Positions 42,989 to 49,822 of a stretch of 64,000 nt of DNA are shown here, piece after piece. Each line of letters opens with the position of its first letter. Position 1 is the stretch's first letter. Source of the DNA: Deferribacterales bacterium Deferri_01 (GTDB lineage: Bacteria > Chrysiogenota > Deferribacteres > Deferribacterales > Geovibrionaceae). The stretch spans positions 124,001 through 188,000 of the forward strand of contig LUZY01000008.1 of the NCBI GenBank assembly GCA_001603805.1. Reading direction: 5' to 3'. Both the position numbers and the translations under genes were made by a program. The notes below the pieces were generated by a model, which saw only the letters and a list, made by a program, of their open reading frames with translations, was not told the DNA's origin and made no database searches.

Positions 42989-43222
42989 TTATCCCTCGCA
43001 GGGCTTTATAAAAATTTTGGTTTCAACATCAATATATTCCGCATACCACACAGCGAAACCGTCTTCAATCCATTTGAGATCTACTTCGTTCATGCCTTTC
43101 GTGAGCTTATCGTACTCTGCCTCACGGTCTCTGGCTATCTGTTTTTCGCCTTCGGTAAGTTCTTCCCAGTCATCTTTCATGCGGGTGAATTCCTTTTTGA
43201 GTTCAAGAGCTTTTTCTTTCAT
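42989..43222 (-). CDS. Hypothetical small charged protein
   Basis: A 77-residue protein rich in Lys, Glu and Asp. The N-terminal 45 residues are helical and probably form a coiled coil (KKEFTRMKDDWEELTEGEKQ), followed by a mixed tail ending FIKPCEG. No signal peptide or known motif. It heads a two-gene unit with the lipoprotein gene. A good ribosome site (GGAGG-like, GAGGTAG) precedes ATG 43222. Function unknown. Confidence 0.72.
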   Translation of the reverse strand: MKEKALELKKEFTRMKDDWEELTEGEKQIARDREAEYDKLTKGMNEVDLKWIEDGFAVWYAEYIDVETKIFIKPCEG

Positions 43223-43266
43223 GACAACTACCTCCGGTTTATGTTCATTTGTTAGCGGATATTAAT

Positions 43267-43295
43267 ACCTTAATTATCTTAATTTATTTTGTCAA
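43267..43295 (-). promoter_or_regulatory. Probable promoter of the 42989-43222 / 42411-42977 unit
   Basis: On the minus strand a perfect TTGACA is 17 bp from TAAGGT. A near-palindrome AATTA-AGA-TAATT lies in the spacer and might be an operator. Confidence 0.5.
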
Positions 43296-43336
43296 CACCT
43301 CTTGCGGAAATCAGGAGCTGTTACTACTATATTAGC

Positions 43337-44176
43337 ATGAAAACTATATCTATCTTTGCCGCTGTCTTACTGTATTTTGTCCCTGATTCGGCTTTTGCAT
43401 GGGGCTTCCAGACACACCTTGCCATAGCCAGCAGTATCTTAGCGTCTGCAAACGGAGTTATTAAAGCATACCCTGCCTACTTCATGCTGGGCAATATCTT
43501 TCCTGACTTTTTCCTGTTTCTGAAAGATTTTTCGGAATATAAGCGTAATCTCGACACACATTCATGGAAAACTGTCTCAAAGCTGTTTAAGGGTATTAAA
43601 ACCGATGAGGAACAGGCATTTGCCCATGGTTATGCGGCGCATCTGTCTGCGGATATTGTGGCGCATAACCGCTTTGTCCCTCAGCATCTTATGTATATGG
43701 GTAAGGGGCGCATGGGGTCTCACCTGATGCTGGAATACGCAGAAGAGGCTCTGCACAACAACCGCTACAGCGGAACGATGATGAAACTGATGACGGAGGC
43801 GGAAGAGCTTGGCGATCTGTTTATACGGGTGATGAATATTGATCCTTCGTTTTTCGCTAAAGAGATGCACACACTTCGCCTTGCCCTAAGCTATCAGAAA
43901 ATGTTCCGCCTGCAGAAAGCTGTCAAGGCTTATAAACTTGCCACTATGCCTTCATTCAAGGAGCATTGCGTCAGCTTCCGCATCGAGGCGGAAAAGCTTG
44001 CCGGTTTATCTGTCTCCAAAGGTTTTGAAGCCCTCAGCGACTATGACCCCATGGGTAAGCAGGCTATGGAAAAAGCCCGCGAGAAACACGACAGGCTGGT
44101 AAAAAACGTGGGAATCCGCAAGATGAAGGAACGCTACCGCAACAGAGATGTTTATTCTTATATGCCGACTGATTAA
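43337..44176 (+). CDS. Secreted zinc-dependent phospholipase C-like protein
   Basis: From ATG 43337 the protein has 279 residues. The signal peptide ends DSAFA, and the mature chain would begin WGFQTHLAIA. In the zinc-dependent phospholipase C family (PF00882) the N-terminal Trp and following His are zinc ligands, so this cleavage site is telling. Further ligand-like motifs are GNIFPDFF near 55, DTHSWKT near 74, and FAHGYAAHLSADIVAHNRFVPQH near 96-118. The protein may hydrolyse lipids in the periplasm or outside, but the substrate is unknown. An in-frame ATG at 43289 would destroy the signal. The GGA-hairpin array starts 15 bp after its stop. Confidence 0.8.
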   Translation: MKTISIFAAVLLYFVPDSAFAWGFQTHLAIASSILASANGVIKAYPAYFMLGNIFPDFFLFLKDFSEYKRNLDTHSWKTVSKLFKGIKTDEEQAFAHGYAAHLSADIVAHNRFVPQHLMYMGKGRMGSHLMLEYAEEALHNNRYSGTMMKLMTEAEELGDLFIRVMNIDPSFFAKEMHTLRLALSYQKMFRLQKAVKAYKLATMPSFKEHCVSFRIEAEKLAGLSVSKGFEALSDYDPMGKQAMEKAREKHDRLVKNVGIRKMKERYRNRDVYSYMPTD

Positions 44177-44190
44177 GGTATGTTGGTTAC

Positions 44191-44559
44191 GGCGCGAGCG
44201 TGTGCTTAAAACTGACAGGATGTGCAATTTTAAGCTATGTAAATTTACAACTCCAAGGATGGAGTTGCGCCGTGTGAAGCGAAGCCGCATTAATTGCGGC
44301 GCGAGCGTGTGCTTAAAACTGACAGGATGTGCAATTTTAAGCTATGTAAATTTACAACTCCAAGGATGGAGTTGCGCCGTGTGAAGCGAAGCCGCATTAA
44401 TTGCGGCGCGAGCGTGTGCTTAAAACTGACAGGATGTGCAGTTTTAAGCTATGTAAATTTACAACTCCAAGGATGGAGTTGCGCCGTGCGAAGCGAAGCC
44501 GCATTTACTGCGGCGCGAGCGTGTGCTTAAAACTGACAGGATGTTCAGTTTTAAGCTAT
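44191..44559 (+). ncRNA. Tandem array of GGA-loop hairpins, 107-bp period (candidate CsrA-sequestering RNA)
   Basis: The block GGCGCGAGCGTGTGCTTAAA begins at 44191, 44298, 44405 and 44512, an exact 107-bp period, giving 3.4 near-identical units. Each unit folds into three hairpins. Type 3 (GCTTAAAACTG / CAGTTTTAAGC, loop ACAGGATGTG or close) occurs at 44204, 44311, 44418 and 44525. Type 1 (CAACTCC / GGAGTTG, loop AAGGAT) occurs at 44248, 44355 and 44462. Type 2 (GCCGCA / TGCGGC) has no GGA. That makes seven GGA-bearing loops in 370 nt. The element after hypF has the same order, loops and linkers but different, still-paired stems. It could be the 3' UTR of the gene at 43337-44176 or an independent RNA; no promoter is evident within it. 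Confidence 0.7.
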
Positions 44560-44563
44560 TAAG

Positions 44564-44592
44564 TTGACATTCATCATTCATTAACCTATATC
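44564..44592 (+). promoter_or_regulatory. Sigma70 promoter of the TSUP gene, giving a leaderless mRNA
   Basis: TTGACA (44564-44569), 17 bp, TATATC (44587-44592). The ATG is at 44598, only 5 bp after the -10 element, so transcription should start at or beside the A of ATG. No ribosome site is present before the ATG, in agreement. Confidence 0.7.
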
Positions 44593-44597
44593 AGTAT

Positions 44598-45419
44598 ATG
44601 ATTGAAATATTACAGCTTATCCCCGTGGGGATACTTGCGGGCGTCCTTGGTTATCTGCTGGGAATCGGCGGCGGAGTGCTGATTGTCCCTGTGCTTGTTC
44701 TTATATTCGGTTACCCGATTCACACAGCGGTGGCTGCTTCCCTTGCGTCCATAACCGTGGGCAGTGTGCTTATCTCTGCATCAAACCTCAACCGTAATTT
44801 TGTCAATGTACCCCTCGCTGTGACACTTGAGACAGTGACTATTCTCGGCGCTCTTATCGGCGGTTACATTAGTGTTTCCGTGAGCGAAAGACCTATCCTC
44901 ATCATGTTCTCCATTGTTACCCTTATAACTGCTTATCTCATGTGGAAAAAAACTGTCAGCACAGAAGATGCCGAGACCCCGCCGGATGAAGGAAACGGAT
45001 TTTATTCCGGTTCGTACATGGATGAACTGCGGGGCAGAGTGATTCACTATAAGGTAAAAAAAGTGCATTATTCTATGCTTGTTTCAGCGGGTGCAGGCGT
45101 TATCTCAAGCATGCTTGGTGTAGGCGGCGGTTTTTTCAAGGTTCCTGCTATGAATATTCTGTCCGGCGTGCCGCTGCGTGTGGCGACTGCAACAAGCAAT
45201 TTTATGATAGGTTTCACGGCTGCGGCGGGCTGTGTAGCGTACATTTTCCACGGGTATATGCTGCCGCAGCTTGCAGGCTCAATAATAGCCGGAGTTCTCA
45301 TCGGTTCAACATTCGCTACGGCAAAACTCCGCAAAGTGACGGACAGCCGAATCAAAAAACTTTTCATATTCATTCTGCTCCTCATTGCAGTGCAGATGTT
45401 CATAAGGTCGCTGGGGTAG
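44598..45419 (+). CDS. TSUP-family (TauE/SafE) sulfite/organosulfur permease
   Basis: The 273-residue membrane protein has about eight helices in two halves. Each half opens with the family repeat: LGYLLGIGGGVLIVPVL at about 17-33 and SSMLGVGGGFFKVPAM near 168-183. These are the conserved glycine-rich signatures of TauE/SafE exporters. Cargo is often sulfite, sulfoacetate or related anions, but it cannot be told here. The gene probably starts a leaderless transcript that includes the small membrane gene and the two crotonase-like genes. Confidence 0.9.
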   Translation: MIEILQLIPVGILAGVLGYLLGIGGGVLIVPVLVLIFGYPIHTAVAASLASITVGSVLISASNLNRNFVNVPLAVTLETVTILGALIGGYISVSVSERPILIMFSIVTLITAYLMWKKTVSTEDAETPPDEGNGFYSGSYMDELRGRVIHYKVKKVHYSMLVSAGAGVISSMLGVGGGFFKVPAMNILSGVPLRVATATSNFMIGFTAAAGCVAYIFHGYMLPQLAGSIIAGVLIGSTFATAKLRKVTDSRIKKLFIFILLLIAVQMFIRSLG

Positions 45420-45423
45420 GGCT

Positions 45424-45741
45424 ATGGAAAAAAATCTTGGCAGACTCCTTAAATATATAGGTCTTTTCGGCGTTGGTATTGTTATCCTCGGTCTGGCGGA
45501 AAATCTGCTCGGACTGGGCGCTGAATATGTTAATAAGAGCATTGCAGGGCATATAGCGGGTGCGTTTACTCTCAACGGGACTGACACCATAATGACAGGC
45601 ATATGGACTGTTATCACAGCTCCTGCTATCGGTGTGCTTTATGTTCTCTGGCACGGGCTGGCTAAGAAAAACTACCGCCTTGCTGCCATGTGTATTATTA
45701 TAGTCGCCATGCTCTGCGTGGTTATGATTCTGGGTGAATGA
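45424..45741 (+). CDS. Small three-helix membrane protein, DUF1634-like
   Basis: The 105-residue protein has three hydrophobic helices (about 10-30, 55-75, 83-102). Small membrane proteins of the DUF1634 family (PF07843) are often encoded after TSUP permeases, and position plus size fit, though I cannot confirm the family from motifs. It is 4 bp from the permease stop and overlaps the next start by 4 bp, so it is coupled with both. Confidence 0.7.
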   Translation: MEKNLGRLLKYIGLFGVGIVILGLAENLLGLGAEYVNKSIAGHIAGAFTLNGTDTIMTGIWTVITAPAIGVLYVLWHGLAKKNYRLAAMCIIIVAMLCVVMILGE

Positions 45742-46523
45742 TGGGATGTTTCAGTCTTGAAATTTCAGGAAAATCAGCGGTTATCACATTAGAAAAAAGA
45801 TGCTTTGATCCGCTTATACTCTGCCGTGTTCTTGAGGATGCGGAAGCGGACAGAAATATAGATTTTGTACGCCTTCGCGGAAAAGACGGCAGCTTTACAA
45901 TGGGGCGTGCAGTGTCAGATCTGGGTTCTTTCGGCGAGAAGGAAGCCAGAGTCTATGCCGAACGTGGGCAGAGACTTATAAAGACAATACGCAGGCTGAA
46001 AAAGCTGGTGATAGCCGAGATTGAAGGCGAGGCATTCGGGGCAGGATTTGAAACCGCTCTTGCCTGTGATCTTATATTTGCTGTCTCTTCATCTAAATTC
46101 GCCTTTCCTGAAGTTAACTTAGGTATTATTCCCGGGTTCGGAGGAACCCAGCTTGCTTCCCGCAAAGTTTATGAAACATTCGCAAAGTATCTGGTTTTCA
46201 CAGGCGAAGCAGTTTCTGCGGAGGAGCTTTACGCTAAAGGTATAGTTAATGCGGTATTCAGCGATGCTTCATCAATGTATGAGCATGTGGATTCCCTGTG
46301 CATGAAACTTTCCGGAAAAAGCACTTTTATACTTGGTCTCGCCAAAGAAACTGTGAATAACGGACTGGAGATGGATTTTGACAAGGCTTTGCTGTTTGAG
46401 CAAAACGCTTTTACCTTTTCATTTTCCTGTGAGGACAAGCGTGAGGGTATGGGCGCTTTTATAGAGAAGAGAAAGCCGGTATTCAGAAACCGCTGGGAAG
46501 ATCTCCGGTTTGAGGATGAGTGA
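45738..46523 (+). CDS. Enoyl-CoA hydratase/isomerase (crotonase) family protein
   Basis: The 261-residue protein has the crotonase fold. The oxyanion loop and first catalytic Glu are in EIEGEAFGAGFETALACD near 95-112. The second catalytic Glu is in FAFPEVNLGIIPGFGGTQ near 120-137. Both crotonase glutamates (E144 and E164 of the rat enzyme) are thus kept. The N-terminal part is divergent (FDPLILCRVLEDAEADRN). Reaction and substrate are unknown. It is followed directly (TGATG overlap) by a second, degenerate paralogue. Confidence 0.85.
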   Translation: MMGCFSLEISGKSAVITLEKRCFDPLILCRVLEDAEADRNIDFVRLRGKDGSFTMGRAVSDLGSFGEKEARVYAERGQRLIKTIRRLKKLVIAEIEGEAFGAGFETALACDLIFAVSSSKFAFPEVNLGIIPGFGGTQLASRKVYETFAKYLVFTGEAVSAEELYAKGIVNAVFSDASSMYEHVDSLCMKLSGKSTFILGLAKETVNNGLEMDFDKALLFEQNAFTFSFSCEDKREGMGAFIEKRKPVFRNRWEDLRFEDE

Positions 46524-47170
46524 TGATAAGCCTCACTTTGAAAGAACTCACAGCATTCATAACGCTTACCCCGCCTGAAGGCAGGTTTACCCTGCTGGAT
46601 GCGCCGACCATAAAGAAGATTATCCGCAGCATTAAAGAGGCGGCGGAGACTCCCGCTAAGGTGATCCGTATTCAGGGTGCTTCCGGATGTTTTGCAGTGG
46701 GAGCAGACCTCAAGACTATGTATGACTATGACGGGTTCACTGCAAAGGGGTTTTCGATGCTCGGTAACTCTCTGTTTAACCTGATGCGTACTGTTCCGCA
46801 GATAGTCATAGGGGAGATAGACGGCTACTGCATGGGCGGAGGCATGGATTTCGCTGCTGCGTGTGATTTCAGACTTGCCACGGCTGAGAGCGTATTCGCC
46901 CATCCGGGGACGAAGCTTGGAATAATCACAGGGTTCGGCGGAACGCAGGCGATCCCACGGATAATGAAACCAGCCGCCGCTGCTGACTTCTTTTACACCG
47001 GAGAAATGTTCCGTGCGGATGTAATGAAAAAAAACGGGTTTCTTCTTGATGTCTTTTCTTCCGCAGCAGATATGGATTCTTACACTAACTCCTTAGCATC
47101 TAAGATTTCTTTAAAAGACAGGACTCTTCTTAGCAGTATGAAAAGGAGCTTTTTTCACAAAGGTTTATAA
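46523..47170 (+). CDS. Crotonase-family paralogue lacking catalytic glutamates
   Basis: The 215-residue protein has the crotonase core: GASGCFAVGADLKTMYD near 52-68, GEIDGYCMGGGMDFAAACDF near 94-113, and AHPGTKLGIITGFGGTQAIPR near 123-143. The glutamate equivalent to E144 is Asp and that equivalent to E164 is Gly, and the chain stops early, so hydratase activity is doubtful. It may form a hetero-oligomer with the upstream paralogue, or do another CoA reaction that needs only the oxyanion hole. A+T-rich sequence follows its stop. Confidence 0.83.
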   Translation: MISLTLKELTAFITLTPPEGRFTLLDAPTIKKIIRSIKEAAETPAKVIRIQGASGCFAVGADLKTMYDYDGFTAKGFSMLGNSLFNLMRTVPQIVIGEIDGYCMGGGMDFAAACDFRLATAESVFAHPGTKLGIITGFGGTQAIPRIMKPAAAADFFYTGEMFRADVMKKNGFLLDVFSSAADMDSYTNSLASKISLKDRTLLSSMKRSFFHKGL

Positions 47171-47210
47171 GTTTCTATATATTTTTTCCCTTTTTTTCTT
47201 AAAAATTACT

Positions 47211-47236
47211 TAAGTTTTTTTCATTTTAGCCGATAA
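47211..47236 (+). promoter_or_regulatory. Sigma28 (FliA) promoter
   Basis: GCCGATAA at 47229-47236 is a perfect sigma28 -10 element. TAAGTTTT at 47211-47218 is a near-perfect -35 (TAAAGTTT), with a spacer one base shorter than usual (TAAG, 14 bases). The start should be near 47243, giving a leader of about 146 nt for the gene at 47389. Confidence 0.75.
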
Positions 47237-47242
47237 GAAAGA

Positions 47243-47388
47243 TGCACGGATGCAATTGTTTTACAGGGATGTTGCCTTATAGGTGTGCCCGTGCGAAGAA
47301 CTCCTTTCTTACCAGTATTTTCAGACGCTTCAGAAAGTTCCCGCACAGTATTCAAGCACCCCTAATTTGTACAAGTCAGGGGGACAGT
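47243..47388 (+). other. Structured 5' leader with CsrA-consensus site
   Basis: Near the predicted start the leader has GCACGG (47244-47249) able to pair with CCGTGC (47290-47295). Inside lie TGCA-CGGA-TGCA and TTACAGGGATGT (47271-47282). The latter matches the CsrA SELEX consensus RUACARGGAUGU at 11 of 12 positions. The ribosome site of the downstream gene (CAGGGGGACAG) adds another GGA. A CsrA-controlled leader is the likely reading; it does not match a cyclic-di-GMP or other riboswitch I know. Confidence 0.5.
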
Positions 47389-47766
47389 ATGAAAATCGAA
47401 CGCAGCAGCGCCCTGCCGGAAAGGCAGGACAACAGAAATTCATCAGGCGAGGTGGTTAAGTTTCACAACTCAGCCATCGCAGAAACAGCAAGCAGAATCG
47501 AGGATAAACGCAGGCTTCGCATAGCGGAATACGATACTATTGAGTATCACAGTGAACTGCGTGAAAAAGATTTTGCCAAGCAGGAAAAGGTTAAATACCT
47601 GCGCTTTGTAGAGTATGACGAAATAGTGAAGGAACGCAAAGAGCTTAAAGATCTTCTTGTGAAGTTTGAAGAAAAAAAGGAAGAGAGAGTTACGAGAGAG
47701 TACCGTGACCAGCAGTATCTCACTGAGCTTTTCATGAGGGGGCTCTATTTTGATGAGCTTGTGTGA
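47389..47766 (+). CDS. Unknown protein under sigma28 control
   Basis: I do not recognise this 125-residue protein. The first 20 residues are Ser/Asn/Arg-rich and probably disordered. The rest is a strongly charged helical chain (REKDFAKQEKVKYLRFVEYDE, KERKELKDLLVKFEEKKEER) with several repeats of xxEYDxI-type pattern at about 45-50 and 70-75. No signal peptide, no Cys. ATG 47389 has AGGGGG six bases before it; an upstream in-frame start at 47242 coincides with the predicted transcription start and is rejected. The sigma28 promoter suggests a role in the flagellar filament, motor or chemotaxis. Confidence 0.7.
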   Translation: MKIERSSALPERQDNRNSSGEVVKFHNSAIAETASRIEDKRRLRIAEYDTIEYHSELREKDFAKQEKVKYLRFVEYDEIVKERKELKDLLVKFEEKKEERVTREYRDQQYLTELFMRGLYFDELV

Positions 47767-47838
47767 AACTCTTTTTCCTTGCGGGGTTTTTCAAGGGCTG
47801 TTATAACTCCCTCTAGCTAATCAGCTAAGGAAAGGAAT

Positions 47839-48516
47839 ATGATAATACACGGAAGAAACACTGTAGCGGAAGCGCTTAAACTCGGACTGGTTAAAAACCT
47901 TTTTCTCCGCAAGGGCTCAACATTCAGGGAGAAACCTGATGACCTTGAAGCGGCGGAGTTTGGCAGAAGGGAGTTTGAACACCGTTTCGGGGATGAGGCG
48001 CAGGGCGTTGCGGCAGAGATAAATGATATAGAACCGAAAGAATTTGTCCGCCATAAGAAAGATATACAGGGCGATGTCCTCATTCTGGACAGGATACAGG
48101 ATCCCCATAACTACGGAACTATAATCCGTGCGGCTAACTGTTTCGGCGTGAAGACAATAATCGTGGCGAGATATCATCAGGCTCCTGTCACGGCGGCAGT
48201 TTGCAAGGCATCAAGCGGAACTCTGTTTTATGCAGACCTTTATGAAACAACGAACATCAGCTCTGCCGCTGAAGATTTGCAGAAGATGGGCTATAAGATA
48301 TATGCCGCCGATGTGGACGGAGAAACAGTACTGAATGATGTGAAGTTTGCGGAAAAATCAGCGATTATCCTGGGCTCCGAAGGCAAAGGAATACGCCCCG
48401 GTGTGCTGGAGAAGGCTGACACTGCGTTCCGCATACCCATGTCAGGAGATATTGACTCGCTGAACGTGTCACAGAGTGCGGCGGTGATCCTTCACGCTCT
48501 TTTCTCTTCAAAATAA
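47839..48516 (+). CDS. rlmB: SpoU-family RNA 2'-O-ribose methyltransferase, RlmB-like
   Basis: The enzyme methylates a ribose in 23S rRNA (G2251 in E. coli). The 225-residue protein has an N-terminal RNA-binding domain (starting IIHGRNTVAEAL) and the SPOUT knot: motif 1 ILDRIQDPHNYGTIIRAANCFG at about 76-97, motif 2 ILGSEGKGIRPGVLEKAD at about 176-193, motif 3 IPMSGDIDSLNVSQSAAVILHAL at about 198-220. A small inverted repeat TAGCT-AATC-AGCTA lies just before its ribosome site (AAGGAAAGG). It could also be a TrmH-type tRNA enzyme, but RlmB is closer. Confidence 0.88.
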   Translation: MIIHGRNTVAEALKLGLVKNLFLRKGSTFREKPDDLEAAEFGRREFEHRFGDEAQGVAAEINDIEPKEFVRHKKDIQGDVLILDRIQDPHNYGTIIRAANCFGVKTIIVARYHQAPVTAAVCKASSGTLFYADLYETTNISSAAEDLQKMGYKIYAADVDGETVLNDVKFAEKSAIILGSEGKGIRPGVLEKADTAFRIPMSGDIDSLNVSQSAAVILHALFSSK

Positions 48517-48517
48517 G

Positions 48518-49033
48518 CTATTTAACCGACTCTTCCAGTTCATCGAACGCGTTTCCGGCGCGTTCGTGGGAGAGGGAGTATTTCAGCTTTTCAAGCCTTT
48601 CTTCCTGATAGCTTATCAGCTCATTTTTCCCTATGCATGCTTTTGAAAATGCGGTGTGTATATCTTTGTCGTACACTATATTTCTGAACTGCATTGTTTT
48701 GGTTATAAACACGGGAAGTTCAGGGTCTTTCATAAATGCTTTTGTGAATTCAATCTCTTTAGGGTCTTTCAGGTTTCTGTATTCATCATAGACCGCAACC
48801 TGAAGTATGCCGTTTATCTTTTCATTCATAAGGGTATATGAACTGCCTTTCAGTGCGTCCACGGCGTCGTAGCCGCCCCTCTCGTGGACAAATACGCATA
48901 TTTCATTTGAAGATTCCTTATAAAACCAGTTTGGTGCGCCTTCGATTTTTACAACGGGTGTCGCCAGAACATAAAATTTGAAGAGATAAGCCGCCAGAGC
49001 CTTTGCCAGAGCCAGAGCAATTGATTCAAACAT
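48518..49033 (-). CDS. Hypothetical protein, possibly membrane-associated
   Basis: The 171-residue protein begins with a moderately hydrophobic helix (ALALAKALAAYLFKFYVLATPVV, about 6-28) that could be an uncleaved anchor. A domain of mixed structure follows (NWFYKESSNEICVFVHERGG, ITKTMQFRNIVYDKDIH) and then a charged C-terminal helix. I recognise no family. Its stop faces the rlmB stop at one base distance. The 120-bp gap upstream carries the ccm terminator. Confidence 0.7.
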   Translation of the reverse strand: MFESIALALAKALAAYLFKFYVLATPVVKIEGAPNWFYKESSNEICVFVHERGGYDAVDALKGSSYTLMNEKINGILQVAVYDEYRNLKDPKEIEFTKAFMKDPELPVFITKTMQFRNIVYDKDIHTAFSKACIGKNELISYQEERLEKLKYSLSHERAGNAFDELEESVK

Positions 49034-49110
49034 AACTCCACCGCCTTAAATAAGTCTATGAATGAATTATACAGCTTAAAGCAGGCAATGGCATGGTAAT
49101 TTTACTGATT

Positions 49111-49144
49111 AAAAAAGCCTCCTCAGTTTTACACCGGGAGGCTT
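49111..49144 (-). terminator. Rho-independent terminator after ccmC
   Basis: On the minus strand AAGCCTC / GAGGCTT (7 bp, 16-base loop) is followed by six T. It starts 10 bp after the ccmC stop and ends the ccm operon. Confidence 0.9.
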
Positions 49145-49153
49145 GGAGTTTTT

Positions 49154-49819
49154 CTAGGATGCTCTTTCCAGAGCTGCGAATCTGCGTCTCGCTCTTGCAA
49201 GGCGCACTCTTTTGATAAGCAGGCTGAAATAAAGCAGCGTGAATATCAGAAGAGCAACAAACATAGCATGAAGCATCATGGGGTGAAGTCCGCCGCCGCC
49301 TTTCTGTACCACGTTGGGGTGTATGGTGTTTTTCCATATGCGGATAGAGAAGAAGACAATAGGCACATCTATAAAGCCGATTATACCCACAGCAGCCGCA
49401 AAACGGGCTCTTTTGCTGTCTTCATCTATGAACTTGCGGAGCATTATGTAGCCCACGTATATAAACCAGAGGATCGCAGTGGTGGTAAGTCTGGGGTCCC
49501 ATGTCCACCAAGCTCCCCATGCAGCCTTGCCCCATACCGGACCTGTGGTAAGAACTATGGTACAGAAAAGAAGACCGATTTCGGCGGAGCTTTCAGCTAT
49601 ATCGTCAAAGCTGAAGTCATCCTTCATCAGGTAAAGAATGCTCGTGCAGAAGGTCACAAAAAAGGCGAAAAACGAAATCCACGCCGATGCCACATGGAAA
49701 TAGAAAATCTTCTGGTTTGGTCCCAGAGATTTTGCCACGGGAGCGTAGATGAACGCCATATAAAGACCGAAAGGCACAAGGATAATAAGTGCTGCGTCAA
49801 GGATTTTTTCTTTGCTCAT
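49154..49819 (-). CDS. ccmC: Cytochrome c maturation protein CcmC
   Basis: CcmC carries heme to the chaperone CcmE in the inner membrane. The 221-residue protein has six membrane helices and the tryptophan-rich heme motif WGAWWTWDPRLT near 102-113, between two conserved His positions (FHVASAW near 43 and the MLHAMFV segment near 180). Length is a little below E. coli CcmC. It follows ccmB by 3 bp. Confidence 0.95.
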   Translation of the reverse strand: MSKEKILDAALIILVPFGLYMAFIYAPVAKSLGPNQKIFYFHVASAWISFFAFFVTFCTSILYLMKDDFSFDDIAESSAEIGLLFCTIVLTTGPVWGKAAWGAWWTWDPRLTTTAILWFIYVGYIMLRKFIDEDSKRARFAAAVGIIGFIDVPIVFFSIRIWKNTIHPNVVQKGGGGLHPMMLHAMFVALLIFTLLYFSLLIKRVRLARARRRFAALERAS

Positions 49820-49822
49820 TAG

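Noticed and set aside
44148-44530. Open frames through the tandem array with repeated peptides
   Set aside because: The 107-bp period is not a multiple of three, so the same DNA is read in shifting frames. The frames are by-products of the repeat, with no ribosome site or known motif.
44191-44559. CRISPR array
   Set aside because: Units are contiguous and near-identical along all 107 bp, with no unique spacers and no cas genes.
47243-47388. Cyclic-di-GMP (GEMM) riboswitch in the leader
   Set aside because: The conserved blocks of GEMM (GCAAA, the GAAA tetraloop stem and GGACGCAAAG) are absent; only a CsrA-like site and simple stems are seen.
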